DNA of 64,000 bases from assembly GCA_030248195.1 (NCBI GenBank), contig JASAND010012637.1, positions 50,769 through 114,768 of the forward strand, written 5' to 3'. Each line of letters opens with the position of its first letter. The first letter of the stretch is position 1. Position numbers and translations under genes: made by a program. Below the pieces are notes generated by a model that was not told where the DNA came from, did not search any database, and saw only the letters and a list, made by a program, of their open reading frames with translations. Source of the stretch: Trissonchulus latispiculum. Its lineage: Eukaryota; Nematoda; Enoplea; Enoplida; Ironidae. Below, piece after piece: positions 22,579 through 35,014 of this stretch.

Positions 22579-23947
22579 CGTGTTGATCAAGGAATAAAGT
22601 TCTGATCAAAAGTATAACTTCAGTGCCGAAGTTAAGGAAGAGTTGTGACTAGGTGTATATAATGATATTATATTTATTTTATGATCATCCCATATTGAGC
22701 TATTAATGAAATGATTTTTGCATTATTAGTATCTTTAATAAAAATTTTAGGTGTACTCAAATAATACAAACAAGTTAAAGGAGAATTATGATTAAAAACA
22801 AATAAAAATCAAATACAAAGAGGGGGAATGGATACGTATGGTTTTTATGAGTGGGGTTGATTTTACAGAGGAACGATAGTATAAATGATAATTACCAGTA
22901 CAACAAAACGAAAACGGGTGGAATTAGTAAAAGAAATTGACTATATAAGTATAAACATTAAACTAATTTATAGTGCAGGAGAATGGGATTGATGGTAAGA
23001 ATGAAGGATTTCAGGTTAAGGAAATTCAAAGGTTGAGATTCCGTACTCATAAATTTACAGAAGTAATGAATCTTTCGGCCCCAATCCCTTAGATTCATAC
23101 TTCGGCAAATTTATGAATACACATAAATGTTATTGGGGCGGGTGCCGAAATCCGTCATCAGAGGGATCCAGTAGTCAAGTGCAAATAGAAACATCTCGCT
23201 CAGAAACAATAGAAGTTATATACTGGTTGGGCCAAGCCTCAACGAGACCCGGACTTCGGACCAATTATTTCTACTATTTACGTCAGCAATCCATTTATCT
23301 GCGAGAGGTATGCATAACTTTATTTAGAAAACAAAATTGGAGAAAGTAATTTTTGGTAATAATTTTGCAAAAGGTATGTTTGATAAAATTTCTTGGCTGT
23401 GTTAGCCATATAATTATGACAAGCGGGTTGGTTACCGCATATTTATGACACACCGTTAAGGTGTAATAATTGTGACGCAAGCATAAGGAAAAATTAAAAA
23501 GCATTATGGAGAAGTAGTATAGTGCAGGAAGTGATGTGTAGTGCTATATCAAGTTGGGATTTGGTGTGATCATGTATTGTTAGAAGTGTTCGGAATAATT
23601 AAGTGCTCTGTGTGATATCCTTCTTAGCAGAAGGTATATAATTATGACCGCGGCATGAAGCCGATAATTATGACCAATATTTATGACTGAGGCAAAGCCT
23701 CAAAGGCGGTTTTCAATTTAGATCCTTAATTGTGAATTCATGTGCATATTTTTTATTGATCCACTGATTGGCTTTTATTGTTTTGTTGAGTACCTCCTTA
23801 AAAAGTTTATTGGAGTATCCTCTTTGTATTAAATTTGCACATTTTATATTTTATAAACATTTTAAAAAACATTTTATATGTGATAAGTTTGCAGCATTCT
23901 TGAATCAGGTTTCATAAACTAACAATGTAGCCAAGTAGATAACAACA

Positions 23948-23963
23948 CACAACACACACACAC

Positions 23964-24054
<91 letters not shown>

Positions 24055-24059
24055 CTCAC
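23948..24059. repeat. (CA)n microsatellite
   Basis: A CA dinucleotide run with a few CATA and CACT interruptions, in the first unit of the 830-bp duplication. Confidence 0.95.
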
Positions 24060-24633
24060 TCACTCACATAGACAACAGCAATACCATGTTCATCTTCCAG
24101 CACTTTTCACCCAAATTTTTAGAGCCATCTTTAATTAATTATCGCTGATTAATTAGTGAACCAATTAGTACCATTCGTTGCCGCAGTGAAATTATACATA
24201 TGCTTTATACGTAGACATAAAAATATTTCGGCTAACTCACTCCAGTCTTGCATAATTCTTGTTCCAAAATTTTCATTACACATTTTTCACCAAAATCTTC
24301 ACAATTATAGCCAAATTTAATTAATTGCTACTAACTAATTAGAAAACCGATTAACTTCAATCGTTGCCGCAGTGAAATTATACATCTTCTTTCCACTTAG
24401 CTACTAAAATGTTTCAGCTGGCTTGTTCCTATCTTACGTAATTCCTGTCCCAAAATCTTCAGTGATTTATTAAACACCTGTCATTTGGCAAAATTCCAGA
24501 AAATACTGGTTGCCTCTTTGAATTGAATACTGGAAGGATATTTACTTTATATTTACTTATTTACTTCGTTGAATACTGGAAGGATATTTACTATCAATCG
24601 CCACTTGAATAAACAAGGAAAAAAGTCACTTAC

Positions 24634-24700
24634 CACTCACTGTTGCCATCGTGTTGATCAAGGAATGAAGTTCTGATCAAAAGTATAACTTCAGTGCCAA
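24634..24700 (-). pseudogene. Second copy of the CARD-gene first exon
   Basis: The stretch 24560-24700 copies 22500-22640. The start exon reads ATGGCAACAGTGAGTG with the donor gtaagt intact (24649-24634), so M-A-T-V-S replaces M-A-T-M-S. It lies 2.07 kb upstream of the first copy on the same strand and could act as an alternative first exon, or be an inert duplicate. Confidence 0.65.
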
Positions 24701-24807
24701 AAACATTTTATATGTGATAAGTTTGCAGCATTCTTGAATCAGGTTTCATAAACTACGTGAAAGGAAACAGCCAGAAAGTCAGAAACAACAGCATGAGTAG
24801 ATAACAA

Positions 24808-24825
24808 CACACACACACACACACC

Positions 24826-24892
<67 letters not shown>

Positions 24893-24896
24893 CACG
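24808..24896. repeat. (CA)n microsatellite
   Basis: A CA run with CCCA and CGCA variants, in the second unit of the 830-bp duplication. The open frame across it encodes Val-Cys repeats and is not a gene. Confidence 0.95.
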
Positions 24897-25373
24897 CATA
24901 GAATACAGCAATATCAATGTTTATTTTCCAGCAATTTTCACCCAAATTTTTACAGCTAACTTTAACTAATTATCGCTGATTAATTAGTAAACCAATTAGT
25001 GTCATTTTGTGCCGTAGTGAAAGTATACATGTGCTTTATACGTAACAATAAAAATATTTCAGTTAACTCTTTCCAATCTTTCAAAATTCTTGTTCCAAAA
25101 TTATCATTACACATGTATTGTCACCAAACTATTCACAATTATAGCCAAATTTAATTAATTGCTACTAACTAATTAGAAAACCTATTAACATCAATCGTTG
25201 CCGTAGTGAAATTATACATCTTCTTTCCACTTAGCTACTAAAATGTTTCAGCTGGCTTGTTCCTATCTTACGTAATTCCTGTCACAAAATCTTCAGTGAT
25301 TTATTACACACCTGTCATTTGGCAAAATTCCAGAAAATACTGGTTGCCTCTGCTAGCCTGTAATGTTATTCAT

Positions 25374-27660
25374 ATGATTATTTCAGAGCCTCCCTGCTAG
25401 GTGGTTGCCATGGAAACCTAGCTATGAGAGCCCCTTGAAGAACTTTAGCAAGAAAGCTAGTAGTGTATTACATATGATTATTTGAGAGCCTCCCTGCTAG
25501 AAAAGCCTCAGCTACTAATGGTATGATTATTTGAGAGCCTCATACCTCTAGAAGATTATTTGAGAGCCTCCCAGCTAGAAAACCCTCCAGCATGAAGTGT
25601 TAATAGGATGATTATTTCAGAGCCTCCTAGACGGGTGAGGTGTGAAAAGTTGGGTAAAATTTGCAAAAACTTTGGAAGCAGTTTTTGAAAGTTTAGAAAA
25701 GTTTGGAAAAGTTTGATAAAAGTTTGCAAAAAGGTTACAAAAGTTTGGAAGTTGGTTTAAAAGTTTTGGAAAAGTTTGAAAAAAGTTTTAGAAGCTAGGA
25801 AAAAGATTATGACAAGTTTTAAAACTTAACAAAAAGTTTAGAAGTAGTTTCAAAAAGTTTGCAAAAGTTTAGGAAAAGTTTAGAAGAAGTTAAGAAAAGT
25901 TTGAGAAACAAGTTTGAAAAGTTTAGAAGAAGTTTAGAAATGTTTGGAAGAAGTCTGATAAAAGTTGCCTCACATGTTAAATATATGATTATATTAGAGC
26001 CTCCCTCCAGGAGATTGCCTCAATGATTACATTAGAGCCTCCCTAAATTATTTGAGAGAAATTCAAAAGCTTGCACGTACAAAATGTATGATTATTTAAG
26101 AGCCTCCCAGAAATTTCATTTTAGAAAACTACTTGAGAGAAAGCTTATGCATGTAATTATATGATTATTTAAGGTGGTGACTCCTTTTGGGCACATATTG
26201 TTATTTGGCGACGTAAATCAAGATGAAATTTGATGAAACTCTCCGAAATAAGTTCTTCTAGCGTTCTAACACCCCCCGCGCAATCCCGACTCAAAAATTC
26301 GAGATTTCCGGTCAGAGTGGTTTTTCCCAATTTCTGAACGTTTGGCAGCAGCTATACAGTTATGACTATATGCATTCGAAAGATCTCATTGAGCTTCACA
26401 TTTTTGCTTTTTAAAGCAAGTTTCTAGCTTTTCTCTACCGTGAGATATAGCCGATTTTCTTGTGTTGGCGTCGAAAACTTGTCACTTTTGCAGATATCAA
26501 ATAATCCAACACTTCTTGAACTACGCAAGCTGTAAAATCAAACTAAGGGTGTCGATCTGAAGGTCTCACAGGGACAAATTATCCGACGCATGATCGTCTT
26601 CCAACTGCTATCCTGTAGGCTGCTATCATAAAAAATGTAGTTTTTGCAAAAACACGACCAATTTTTTCCAAAGATTGTGGAGCATTCACCATGCAAGTTG
26701 GAGGGCTGCTACTTAACAAATGTGTTCTGCACAAACATACCCAGGGACGATTTTTTAGTTGCCCCGATTGCTGCTTTCTAGCTATAGTAATCGCTCGACA
26801 AATTTGGAAAAAGTAGGCAAAATACAGGCTACACACACATTTCAGCTTATATCTCTATAACGAAGAGCGATTTCACAATAACTAAAAAATCGTCCCCAGC
26901 TATTTGATGGAGGTATCGAATGATATAACCGATGTCTCGCGAAAAAAATTTGCTTGAGTCTGCAAAAATTCTGGAAAATTATACTTCTTCTAAAATGTGT
27001 TAAAAATATTTTAGAAAAGGAACATTAGTTTCGTGTTATGCATTAAAAAGAGAAAATGTCAAGCTACATTTTGATATAAAAATGGCTTCTTAACTCCAAG
27101 TAATGAATGAGTAATAATGGTGCAAACTTTATGTGACCAAAGGGAATCACCACCTTAAGAGCCTCCCAAAAATTATTGCGGTTCCAGGTGAAATCCTTTT
27201 AAGACCCTCTGAAATTGTATGATTAAATTGGAGCCTCCCAGTGAGTTCCTATTACAGAAAATATTAGTGAGGGACGTAATAAATATATGATCAAATTGGA
27301 GCCTCCCGAAAACAAAACCTCTGACTAGAAACTTCTGACAAAAAAGTTGGTGTGAAAAAAGTTTGGGAAAAGTTTGAAAAAAGTTTTGAGAAAGTTGAAG
27401 GAAGTTTGAAATGTTTGGTACTGACTATTGGCAGCCAGACAAAAAGTTTAGAATAGTTTGGTTGTCTCCCTGTGTTGAGGGTATGATGGAGAAAAAGTTT
27501 GGAAAAAGTTTGCAAAAAGTTTGGGAAAAAGTTTGTTGCCTCTCAAAAGTTTCTAATAGTTGGCAGTCTCTCTATAGTGTGAAAATTAGAACTGTAACAG
27601 GAGGCTACCAGATTCTATGCATTTCATATGATTAGCAAAAGTCTCCCACTGACCGTTACC
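25374..27660. repeat. Dispersed array of GAGCCTCCC phrases with AAGTTTGG tracts
   Basis: A phrase close to TATGATTATTTGAGAGCCTC followed by CC(T)GCTAG recurs more than ten times at irregular spacing (for example 25374, 25470, 25523, 25551, 25610, 25986, 26082, 27226, 27287). Two tracts of an AAAAGTTTGG-type motif (25655-25960, 27350-27545) alternate with it. It is interrupted by the TTAA element at 26173-27154. No coding frame fits. Confidence 0.8.
26173..27154. mobile_element. TTAA-flanked inverted-repeat element, copy 2
   Basis: The ends GGTGGTGACTCC and the inverse of GGTGGTGATTCCC are bordered by TTAA (26169-26172 and 27155-27158). The neighbouring array supplies the empty site: GATTATTTAAGAGCCTCCC at 26091 is what remains if the element and one TTAA are removed. 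This proves the 4-bp duplication. The right part (26870-27154) matches the truncated copy at 41773-42054. Confidence 0.92.
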
Positions 27661-28799
27661 ATGGCAACCACCTTCTCCAAAAGAGCCTCCAAAAGCCCTC
27701 CCAAAATGGCCTGAAAACTGGTCCCAATTGATCTTACATATACTACTCTTTGCAACAGCTTATTCTTTTTCAATCGGGATTTTTCGTATTCAAATATATA
27801 TTCCTAGTCTTCCAGTTCCAAATACATTCATGGCAAGCACGTGTGTTTATTAAAACCAACATTTATGTATAATTCAAATCAAACCACAATAATGTAATTG
27901 GATAATGTTCAACAAATAAAATACATCTTCTAGAATAATTGGGAGGGGGGGAAGGTATTTACGTAGTGGGAACAGTTACGAAAGATCTCCCCTCCCCATA
28001 AATAAACCCAATAAAAAATATCCAATGGACCCAAAACACAATTATGATTTCGTTACATGTTGCAAATCTACAACAGGTTTGCACTTGCCTTAGTAAACAT
28101 TTAATTTTCCATAAAAACGCCTTGGCCTTGTGAGAGTTGGACGAGGGCCAAACTTTACGACCCGCCCCGCACTCAAATTTTTAACTTTTGAAATTAAGCT
28201 TAATAAAAATTAATAAGAAGAAGAAAATTATGTACCATCGCACGCGCACCCACGACATTTTGTGCTGAAGATAATTAAATATTTTGTCCAATATACAGAT
28301 CTAATATATATAAAGAAGGCAACGAAGGTTTTATGATGAAGAGATATTTTGTTTCGCGCCAATAGCGCGACTTTTTTCAAGAAAATAACTGTTTTTGCTT
28401 CAAATTAGAGATAACATTTTAGTAACTGCTTTGTCCAAAAGCTTAAAGCCAGGTCTTAGCGATGGCGTAAAAAATTTAGCTCCAAATATCGGCCCACATC
28501 GGACCGGTACTAAACTTCGGCTCGCCACGAGGGTACCCGCGGCCCGCGTCCAACTCAGGAATGAATACCGGCGGCGACGAAACCAGCCATGTACTGAAAT
28601 GGTATCCAACAGCAAAAGGAGAATCAGGAGAGGTTGGAAAAGTTCTCTTTATAGTAGCGTTTTTAATACAGGCCGCCCAGTGATTTCCCTCTTCAGCTTT
28701 TCAGGATATAGTGGAGGCTTTTCATCGGCAGAATTGGCCATCAAACTGACCGGTAAGTATAACAAGTAACAAACAAGTGATAAGTAAAAGCCGGAGAGA

Positions 28800-28965
28800 G
28801 TGTTCGTCACTGACAAAGGTAAAAAGGTAAGGCAAAGGTGACCCTGGAGAATATCTCCATCCCTGCTTCAGGGAGTGACAAGGGGTGGTCGGCAATTCAA
28901 GACGTTACATCCTATACGAACTCCTGTTACCTTCCCACAACAGTGGTGCCCATTGCTTGGTAAAT
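28800..28965 (-). mobile_element. Truncated tRNA-derived SINE body
   Basis: The GGTAAAAAGGTAAGGCAAAG tail and the blocks around CTCCATCCCTGC and CTGTTACCTTCCCACA match the bodies of the SINE copies at 35465-35830 and 44467-44832. The tRNA-like head is missing; the copy stops where the inverted-repeat element at 28967 begins. Confidence 0.75.
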
Positions 28966-28966
28966 G

Positions 28967-29974
28967 GGTACCACCAAGAGTTTATCAAGAGTAAGACACT
29001 CAGTTGTTCCCAATAGAATAAGCTTGCGAGATGCTCGAAACATTAAGGCTGAAATCTCGGGGAGGGCCTTCTCAGCGTGCAAGCATACAACGCTGACATT
29101 TTTTAAAAACGGGCGTTTTCGACAAATTAAATACTATAACCTGAGCTAGGAAAATCGTACAGCAATAATTTTTATATCATTATGTTGCGTAGAAGGAGAT
29201 CATTTTCACGATATAAAAAGTTATATAGTTCGGTTTAGGCAATCCCTCATAAATTCATCAACAACGTAAGGCATCTCTAAGGAATGATGAAATTCGCAGA
29301 ATTTTCGTGGCAAGGATGCTTTATTGCCGGTTTTGTAAGAAAGAGATTACCTAAGCCGAATTATATAATTTTTATATCGTTAAAAAGGTCTCGTTCTACG
29401 CAACATGATATAAAAATCATTGCTGTACGATTTCCTAGCTCAAGTAATAGTATTTAATTTGTCGAAAACGCCCGTTTTTAAAAAATGTCAGCGTTGTATG
29501 TTTACATGCTGAGAAGCCCCCCCCCCCGAGATTTCAGCCTTAATGTTTCGAGCATCTCGCAAGCTTATTCTATTAGGAAGAGCTGAGTGTCTTACTCTTG
29601 GTATTACCAAGAGTACATAAAGAGTGTGTCACTAGGCACACTCTATGTTATCAGAGCAAAAACTAGGCTCTGTTCGCTAACGGCCCCCCCCCGCAAATTA
29701 GACCAATCACTTCAAACATATTTAAGCGCTATGTTTGTGTTATAAAGCTAGAAGCAGGCACAAAATTCGCGCACGCACTGCTTGTATTTTCGAGCTTAAG
29801 CACATAAACATAGAGCGAGTGAGCGTAATCAGTACCGTACTAGGTACTGATTTGCGGGGAGGGGTGGGCCGTTAGCGTGCAGAGCATAGTTTTTGCTCTG
29901 ATAACACAGTGTGCCTAGTGGCACACTCTTATATTATGTACTCTTGGTATTACAAACTCTTGGTACCACTGACA
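28967..29974. mobile_element. Long inverted-repeat element with a second one inside
   Basis: The outer ends GTACCACCAAGAGTTT and its near-inverse AAACTCTTGGTACCA lie at 28968 and 29956. Arms of about 270 bp (28975-29245 and 29340-29610) are inverse copies. To the right, a further pair of about 65-bp arms (29620-29690 and 29865-29935) surrounds a C-rich/G-rich centre (29683, 29857). Either one composite foldback element or two nested ones. No coding frame. Confidence 0.75.
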
Positions 29975-30049
29975 AAGTTCACATACGTACAATTACATTA
30001 AACAATGAAAAAGAATTAACTGCACACTATGTGCAAACAACCTTAACAA

Positions 30050-32660
30050 CAAGAAATAAAAATGCTCCCCTGGAGCATGAAAAAAGTAATATGGGTGATG
30101 GTGAGGTTGTAAAATCAAAAGAGGACTAGTCTTTAAAATGCTTAATATGGGGGTTAGGTTCAAAAACAGAAGAGGACTAGGTTGTGAGCGAATTAATATG
30201 GGCACAGCTTCGCCGAACAACCCATATTCGCGGTTTATAAACGTAAATCATTATGCATATCGATCCAAGCTACATTTAGTTTAAGTGCATAAGCAATCAC
30301 TACTGCTACGTATATATGTATTCGAGCGTAACGGAACTTTTATTTTAGCAAACTTTTTCTTTGAGAAACTCTTTATATATATACTAACCAGTGCATTTTA
30401 TCCATTTATATATATCTCAAGAATAATTTTAGGACTCTGATCTTCTATTTCCTTCCTGCTTGAACCAATAGCTTTAGCATGATATCCTTAGATCTCATCT
30501 CGTTGCTTGCTGCAGTTCAACACGACCACATCATGATAATTTAAGTATATATATTCCTAGCAAGTCTAACAGTGTATGCAAACAACCATCTTCTTAAATT
30601 TCTTATTACTGACTGACACTGATAGCTCTGTATGCGACAAAAGCTAAGACGAAGCGTGAAATCCCGCGAATATGGGTTGTTCGGCGAAGCTGTGCCCATA
30701 TTAATTCGCTCACAACCTAGTCCTCTTCTGTTTTTGAACCTAACCCCCATATTAAGCATTTTAAAGACTAGTCCTCTTTTGATTTTACAACCTCACCATC
30801 ACCCATATTACTTTTTTCATGCTCCAGGGCAGCATTTTTATTTCTTGTCCTTCTGTCATTTTAAAGGATCCCTTTCCAGCAATGCGGTAATGGATACAAG
30901 GAGCTTGAACAGTGCCGTAGGTAGAGCAGAAAACTGATTACCACTGAATTCTCACCTCCGCCCCAAGCTTCGGCCGCTGCAACCTCTGTTTGTGGGTGGT
31001 ATAAGGATAAAAACTTTTTCGCCTCTCCAAACACCACTGGTCTATAGCCCCATAGACCGTACTGACCACTGGTCACTTCCCTCCATTTCGGCAATATGCC
31101 CATTGAAACGAGCGCTGTCGGTTTACTATTTGTGCCCCCGACCAAAACGCCGAAAAACGCTGTTTTAAGGTGTTTGACCACTGGTCAAGCAAGACCACTG
31201 GTAACTTCCTTCGGTTTCGGCAATATGCTCACTGGAACGAGCGTAGTCAAATGTCCCTAACCAAAACGCCGAAAAACGCTGTTTTAGGCCATTTGAAAAG
31301 TGGTCAATAGGCCCCATAGGCTGTAGTGACCAGTGGTCACTTCCGTCGGTTTCGGTGATATGCCCATTGAAACGAGCGTAGTCGATTTACTATATATGCC
31401 CCCGGCCAAAACGCCGAAAAACGCTGTTTTAGGCCGTTTGACCAGTGGTCAATAGGCCCCATAGGCAGTAGTGACCAGTGGTCACTTCCGTCGGTTTCGG
31501 CGATATGCCCATTGAAACGAGCGTAGTCGATTTACTATGAATGCCCCCGACCAAAACCCCGAAAAACGCAGCTTTAGGCCGTTTGACCAGTGGTCAATAG
31601 GCACCATAGGCTGTAGTGACCAGTGGTCACTTCCGTCGGTTTCGGCGATATGCCCATTGAAACGAGCGTAGTCGATTTACTATATGCCCCGGCCAAAACG
31701 CCGAAAAACGCTGTTTTAGGCCGTTTGACCAGTGGTCAATAGGCCCCATAGGCAGTAGTGACCAGTGGTCACTTCCGTCGGTTTCGGCGATATGCCCATT
31801 GAAACGAGCGTAGTCGATTTACTATATATGCCCCCGGTCAAAACGCCGAAAAACGTTGTTTAGAGGGAGTTTTCCCAACTTTGACCCTGGGCGAGGAACC
31901 ACGGGAGCCATGCTGACCAGTGGTCACTTCGGGCGGTATCGGCAGTATGCTCATCGTTTTCAGCGACCCCGATTTACTATATATGGGGACCACCCCGAGG
32001 CCGAAAAACGCCATTTTTAGTGACTTTTAGGCCATTTCTTGTAAAAGTGGGACTTAGAAACTTTTCACCCAAACAGGCCAAAAAAATGCAAAGTTTGGGC
32101 CCATCTCCTGAAAGCTAGGGAGCAAAATTAAAAAATCCCCCTCGTTACTTTATGCACCCCTACTGGTAATTTTCAACAAAAGATACTAGACCTCTCCAGC
32201 TTCTACCCAGTTCTAGAAAAGTGTGACCAAAATTTGCGAAAAATAGCGAAAGTCCGATTTTGGGACCTTGGCACAGAGCCAAAATTGGCCAGGTGCCAAA
32301 ATGACCAAAAAAAGGTAGCATGGGGTGATCCTGTCTACCAACATATAATAGTAGTATGGTGCCAAAATGCCCACATCGTTCCAACACTTAGCCGTAAAAT
32401 GCATTTCCAATAAGCGTTATTCACCGAGAAAAAAAAACAAACGCACGGTAACTATCGCCTAGTGCAAAAATTCGAAGTTTCGAATTCGAACCAAAAGTAT
32501 GGTGGTACTTGTAGTACTACTCGAGTTGTTTACGATGGTAACATTTTTACCACTCCCGGACCTCTAATTAGCTGGCACCAGGCCAACACGGTCTCCAGGG
32601 GGCCGCGCAGACGCCTTTATACCCATATTATGTAGGGGCGCTATCGCGCCCCTACATAAT
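30050..32660. mobile_element. Helentron/HINE-like satellite-bearing element, copy 1
   Basis: Layout, left to right: arm 30050-30233; AT-rich spacer; inverse arm 30664-30848; a satellite array of about 145-bp units (about 31030-31870); a conserved tail; and a terminal hairpin (32627-32660, stem ATTATGTAGGGGCG). Copy 2 (50464-54619) has the same order and near-identical arms and tail. Central tandem repeats with a 3' hairpin and no target duplication fit non-autonomous Helentrons (HINE/pearl type); the superfamily is inferred from structure alone. Confidence 0.75.
31030..31870. repeat. 145-bp satellite array, copy 1 (about 6 units)
   Basis: The phrase GATATGCCCATTGAAACGAG recurs at 31357, 31502, 31647 and 31789, a period of about 145 bp. 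Each unit has two near-palindromes TGACCAGTGGTCA about 25 bp apart, separated by ATAGGCCCCATAGG-type sequence. The first units near 31030-31300 are more divergent. Confidence 0.93.
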
Positions 32661-32732
32661 ATTGTTCACGTATATACACAAAATATGTCTTCAAAACAAC
32701 TAACTGTAGGCAGGCAGCACTACCAGTTTCAT

Positions 32733-32921
32733 TCAACTGTATCGAACAGCCTTTTCCTTACAACAACCTGTACCAGGTTCATCATGTCGGCAATTGGGGC
32801 ACTTTGCCTGCTGAGGCGTCCCAGAAGACGGGTTCGCAAAACCTAGGAATCGCCAAAGAAATCCAATGAAATTGAGAAAAACGTCAAACCAGAGGTAGTA
32901 AAGAAAACGTTTCCAACTAGT
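32733..32921 (-). CDS. Last exon of unrecognised gene: hydrophobic segment and Cys-rich tail
   Basis: The acceptor ctctgttttag precedes 32921. In phase 0 the exon reads TSWKRF, then a strongly hydrophobic aromatic stretch LYYLWFDVFLNFIGFL, then WRFLGFANPSSGTPQQ and the cysteine cluster KCPNCRHDEPGTGCC, ending KEKAVRYS and a stop. The hydrophobic stretch is long enough for one membrane span or a membrane-inserted hairpin. It continues in phase from exon 34679-34569. I do not recognise the family; C-terminal membrane anchoring is an inference. Confidence 0.7.
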   Translation of the reverse strand, partial: TSWKRFLYYLWFDVFLNFIGFLWRFLGFANPSSGTPQQAKCPNCRHDEPGTGCCKEKAVRYS

Positions 32922-33085
32922 CTAAAACAGAGAATACAGTTGAGCATATGATAAAGACACCGAGGTATATTATCCACAGGAATACACGACAAGAATGCAG
33001 ATAAATCCGATGCTGGTTATCAATCGTGAGCAAACAGGCTGGAGCCCAGAAATCTCTCTGGACGTGATTGCTCAATGCTCAACTA

Positions 33086-34436
33086 AAGTCTGACCAAAAA
33101 ATGTAGAAAGCGAAATTGTTTGCTTTATATCTCGTAAACGCTTCAAGATAACTGCCATAAATTATATATTTTCTGAACCGGAATGATGAGATCTTTCTTC
33201 TCGTAAAAAATTTTTTTGAAATTTCCCGTGCGATTTCAAAGGGTGCCGCTTTTATATGTCCAGAAGGATTGGTAAATGCTACACCCACCATTTTTTTAAG
33301 GAAAATTTTCCCCTTGCTCGAATGTCCTACACACCAAATTTCAGCTTTGTTGGTTGAAAATTGCGTGAGTTATTCCATTTTTTAGATTTTCAAAATCCTT
33401 TGATCTTTGCCGCTTTTTCGACTTTGACTGGTTGTTACTCGTCACTCGCTCAACGAAAAAATTTTTTGATTGGATTTTCAGGACCGCCTGGGTGTCCGCT
33501 TTCATCTGATATACGTGGTATTTCAAAATTTGAAAGTCGATTTTTTCGAAAAATACCACTTTTTGACCCAAAATTTCGGCAAAGCGAATCCAGCAAAAAG
33601 TGAATAAAAATATCATAATCCATAAAGTTCATTATGAGCTGAATCCAACGATATAAAGTTTTCGTGGCTACGACTTATATTGCGCCAGCAATGAATTTTT
33701 AAACATTTCCCTTATTTCAAGCTGGTTTTTGGCTTCCTTTGATGTTGCCGCCTAGATTTTACCTGAACCAGCGTAAACTAGCAAAAACCAGCTGAAATAA
33801 GGAAAATGTTTAAAATTCATTGCTGGCTCAATTTTAAATAAGTCGTAGCCACGGAAAACTTTATATCGTTGGATTCAGCTCATAATGAACTTTATGATTA
33901 TGTTATTTTTATTCACTTTTGGTGGATTCGCTTTGCCGGAATTTTGGGTCAAAAAAGTGGTATTTTTCGAAAAAATCGACTTTCAAATTTTGAAATACCT
34001 ACCACGTATATCAGATGAAAGCGGACACCCAGGCGGTCCTGAAAATCCAATCAAAAATTTTTTTCGTTGAGCGAGTGGCGAGTAGCAGCCAGTCCAAGTC
34101 GAAAAAGCGGCAAAGATCAAAGTGATTTTACAAAATCTAAAATGAGAATCACTCACGCAATTTTCAACCAACAAAGCTGAAATTTGGTGTGTGTAGGACA
34201 TTCGAGCAAGGGGGAAAATTTTCCTGAAAAAATCGTGGGTGTAGCATTTACCAATCCTTCGGACATATAAAAGCGGCACCTTTTGAAATCGCACGGGAAA
34301 TTTCAAAAAACTTTTTCACGAGAAGAAAGATCTCATCATTCCGGTTCAGAAAATATATAATTTATGGCAGTTATCTTGAAGCGTTTACGAGATATAAAGC
34401 AAACAATTTCGCTTTCTACATTTTTTGGTCAGACTT
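33086..34436. mobile_element. TA-flanked near-perfect palindromic element, 1.35 kb
   Basis: The left end AAGTCTGACCAAAAAATGTA and its inverse at the right are bordered by TA (33084-33085, 34437-34438). Arms of about 640 bp are inverse copies with few differences; a spacer of about 70 bp sits at 33720-33790. TA duplication suggests a Tc1/mariner-type MITE, but the arm length is extreme. It lies in the intron between exons 34569 and 32921 of a minus-strand gene. Open frames in it are mirror images of each other and not genes. Confidence 0.88.
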
Positions 34437-34568
34437 TAGTACTCTTCTGCCCTCCAAGTTCACAGCAAATCTGTGCCTTTTTAACGGCAGGGGCAGGCAA
34501 TGGTTAGCACTGAGTTACCTTTAAGATAAGTTACTATTACTTGGTGCAATCAATTTGAAAAAACATAC

Positions 34569-34679
34569 AGAGATTTCATTATCGACTACTTTCTTGCAAA
34601 CCAAGACATCAATGTCTTCTCCATTTTCATTGGAAATTTCATCTTCAGATTGGGTTAGTATGGCAACATCCGGTGAAGT
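34569..34679 (-). CDS. Internal exon of unrecognised gene, acidic
   Basis: A clean acceptor (gattacttttgcag) and donor (ATCTCT/gtatgt) bound 111 bases, 37 codons, phase 0 at both sides. The product is acidic: TSPDVAILTQSEDEISNENG then EDIDVLVCKKVVDNEIS. Phase 0 joins it to 35346-35015 upstream and 32921-32733 downstream. It is probably a disordered linker. Confidence 0.75.
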
Positions 34680-35014
34680 CTGCAAAAGTAATCATTGTTA
34701 ACTAGAATATGACAAAACACAACAATGGTAAATCATAGACATACATATCAGTGTTTTCCAAGTAGGTCATGGCAGCTAGGTCTGCCAATAAGCTCAATCA
34801 ATATAGCAGGACAAGACTTAAAATTTAGTTAGCTTAAAATTTACTTAAAGGAAAGTAGAATCCATCTACTGTATTCAAATACAAGATAACTCATCCCACG
34901 CATTTGTTATATAGCACAGCATAACTACCAAAACAATAAAATAACAAAAAGAATAAAATTTTTTCCTACGTTCCAAACGGAAAAAATATGACTTTAAATT
35001 TTAAAAAAGCTCAC

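Larger units (their letters stand above)
23867..25345. repeat. Tandem segmental duplication of about 830 bp
   Basis: The sequence from AACATTTTATATGTGATAAG at 23868 through a (CA)n tract and flanking AT-rich DNA is repeated from 24701 to about 25345. The first unit contains internal near-repeats as well (24110-24240 and 24280-24390 resemble each other). The copies share repeated phrases such as TTGCCGCAGTGAAATTATAC. The first unit ends with a copy of the CARD-gene first exon. Confidence 0.88.

Noticed and set aside
33341..34306. Several frames of 60-107 residues with shared sequence
   Set aside because: They are mirror-image translations of the palindromic TA-flanked element.
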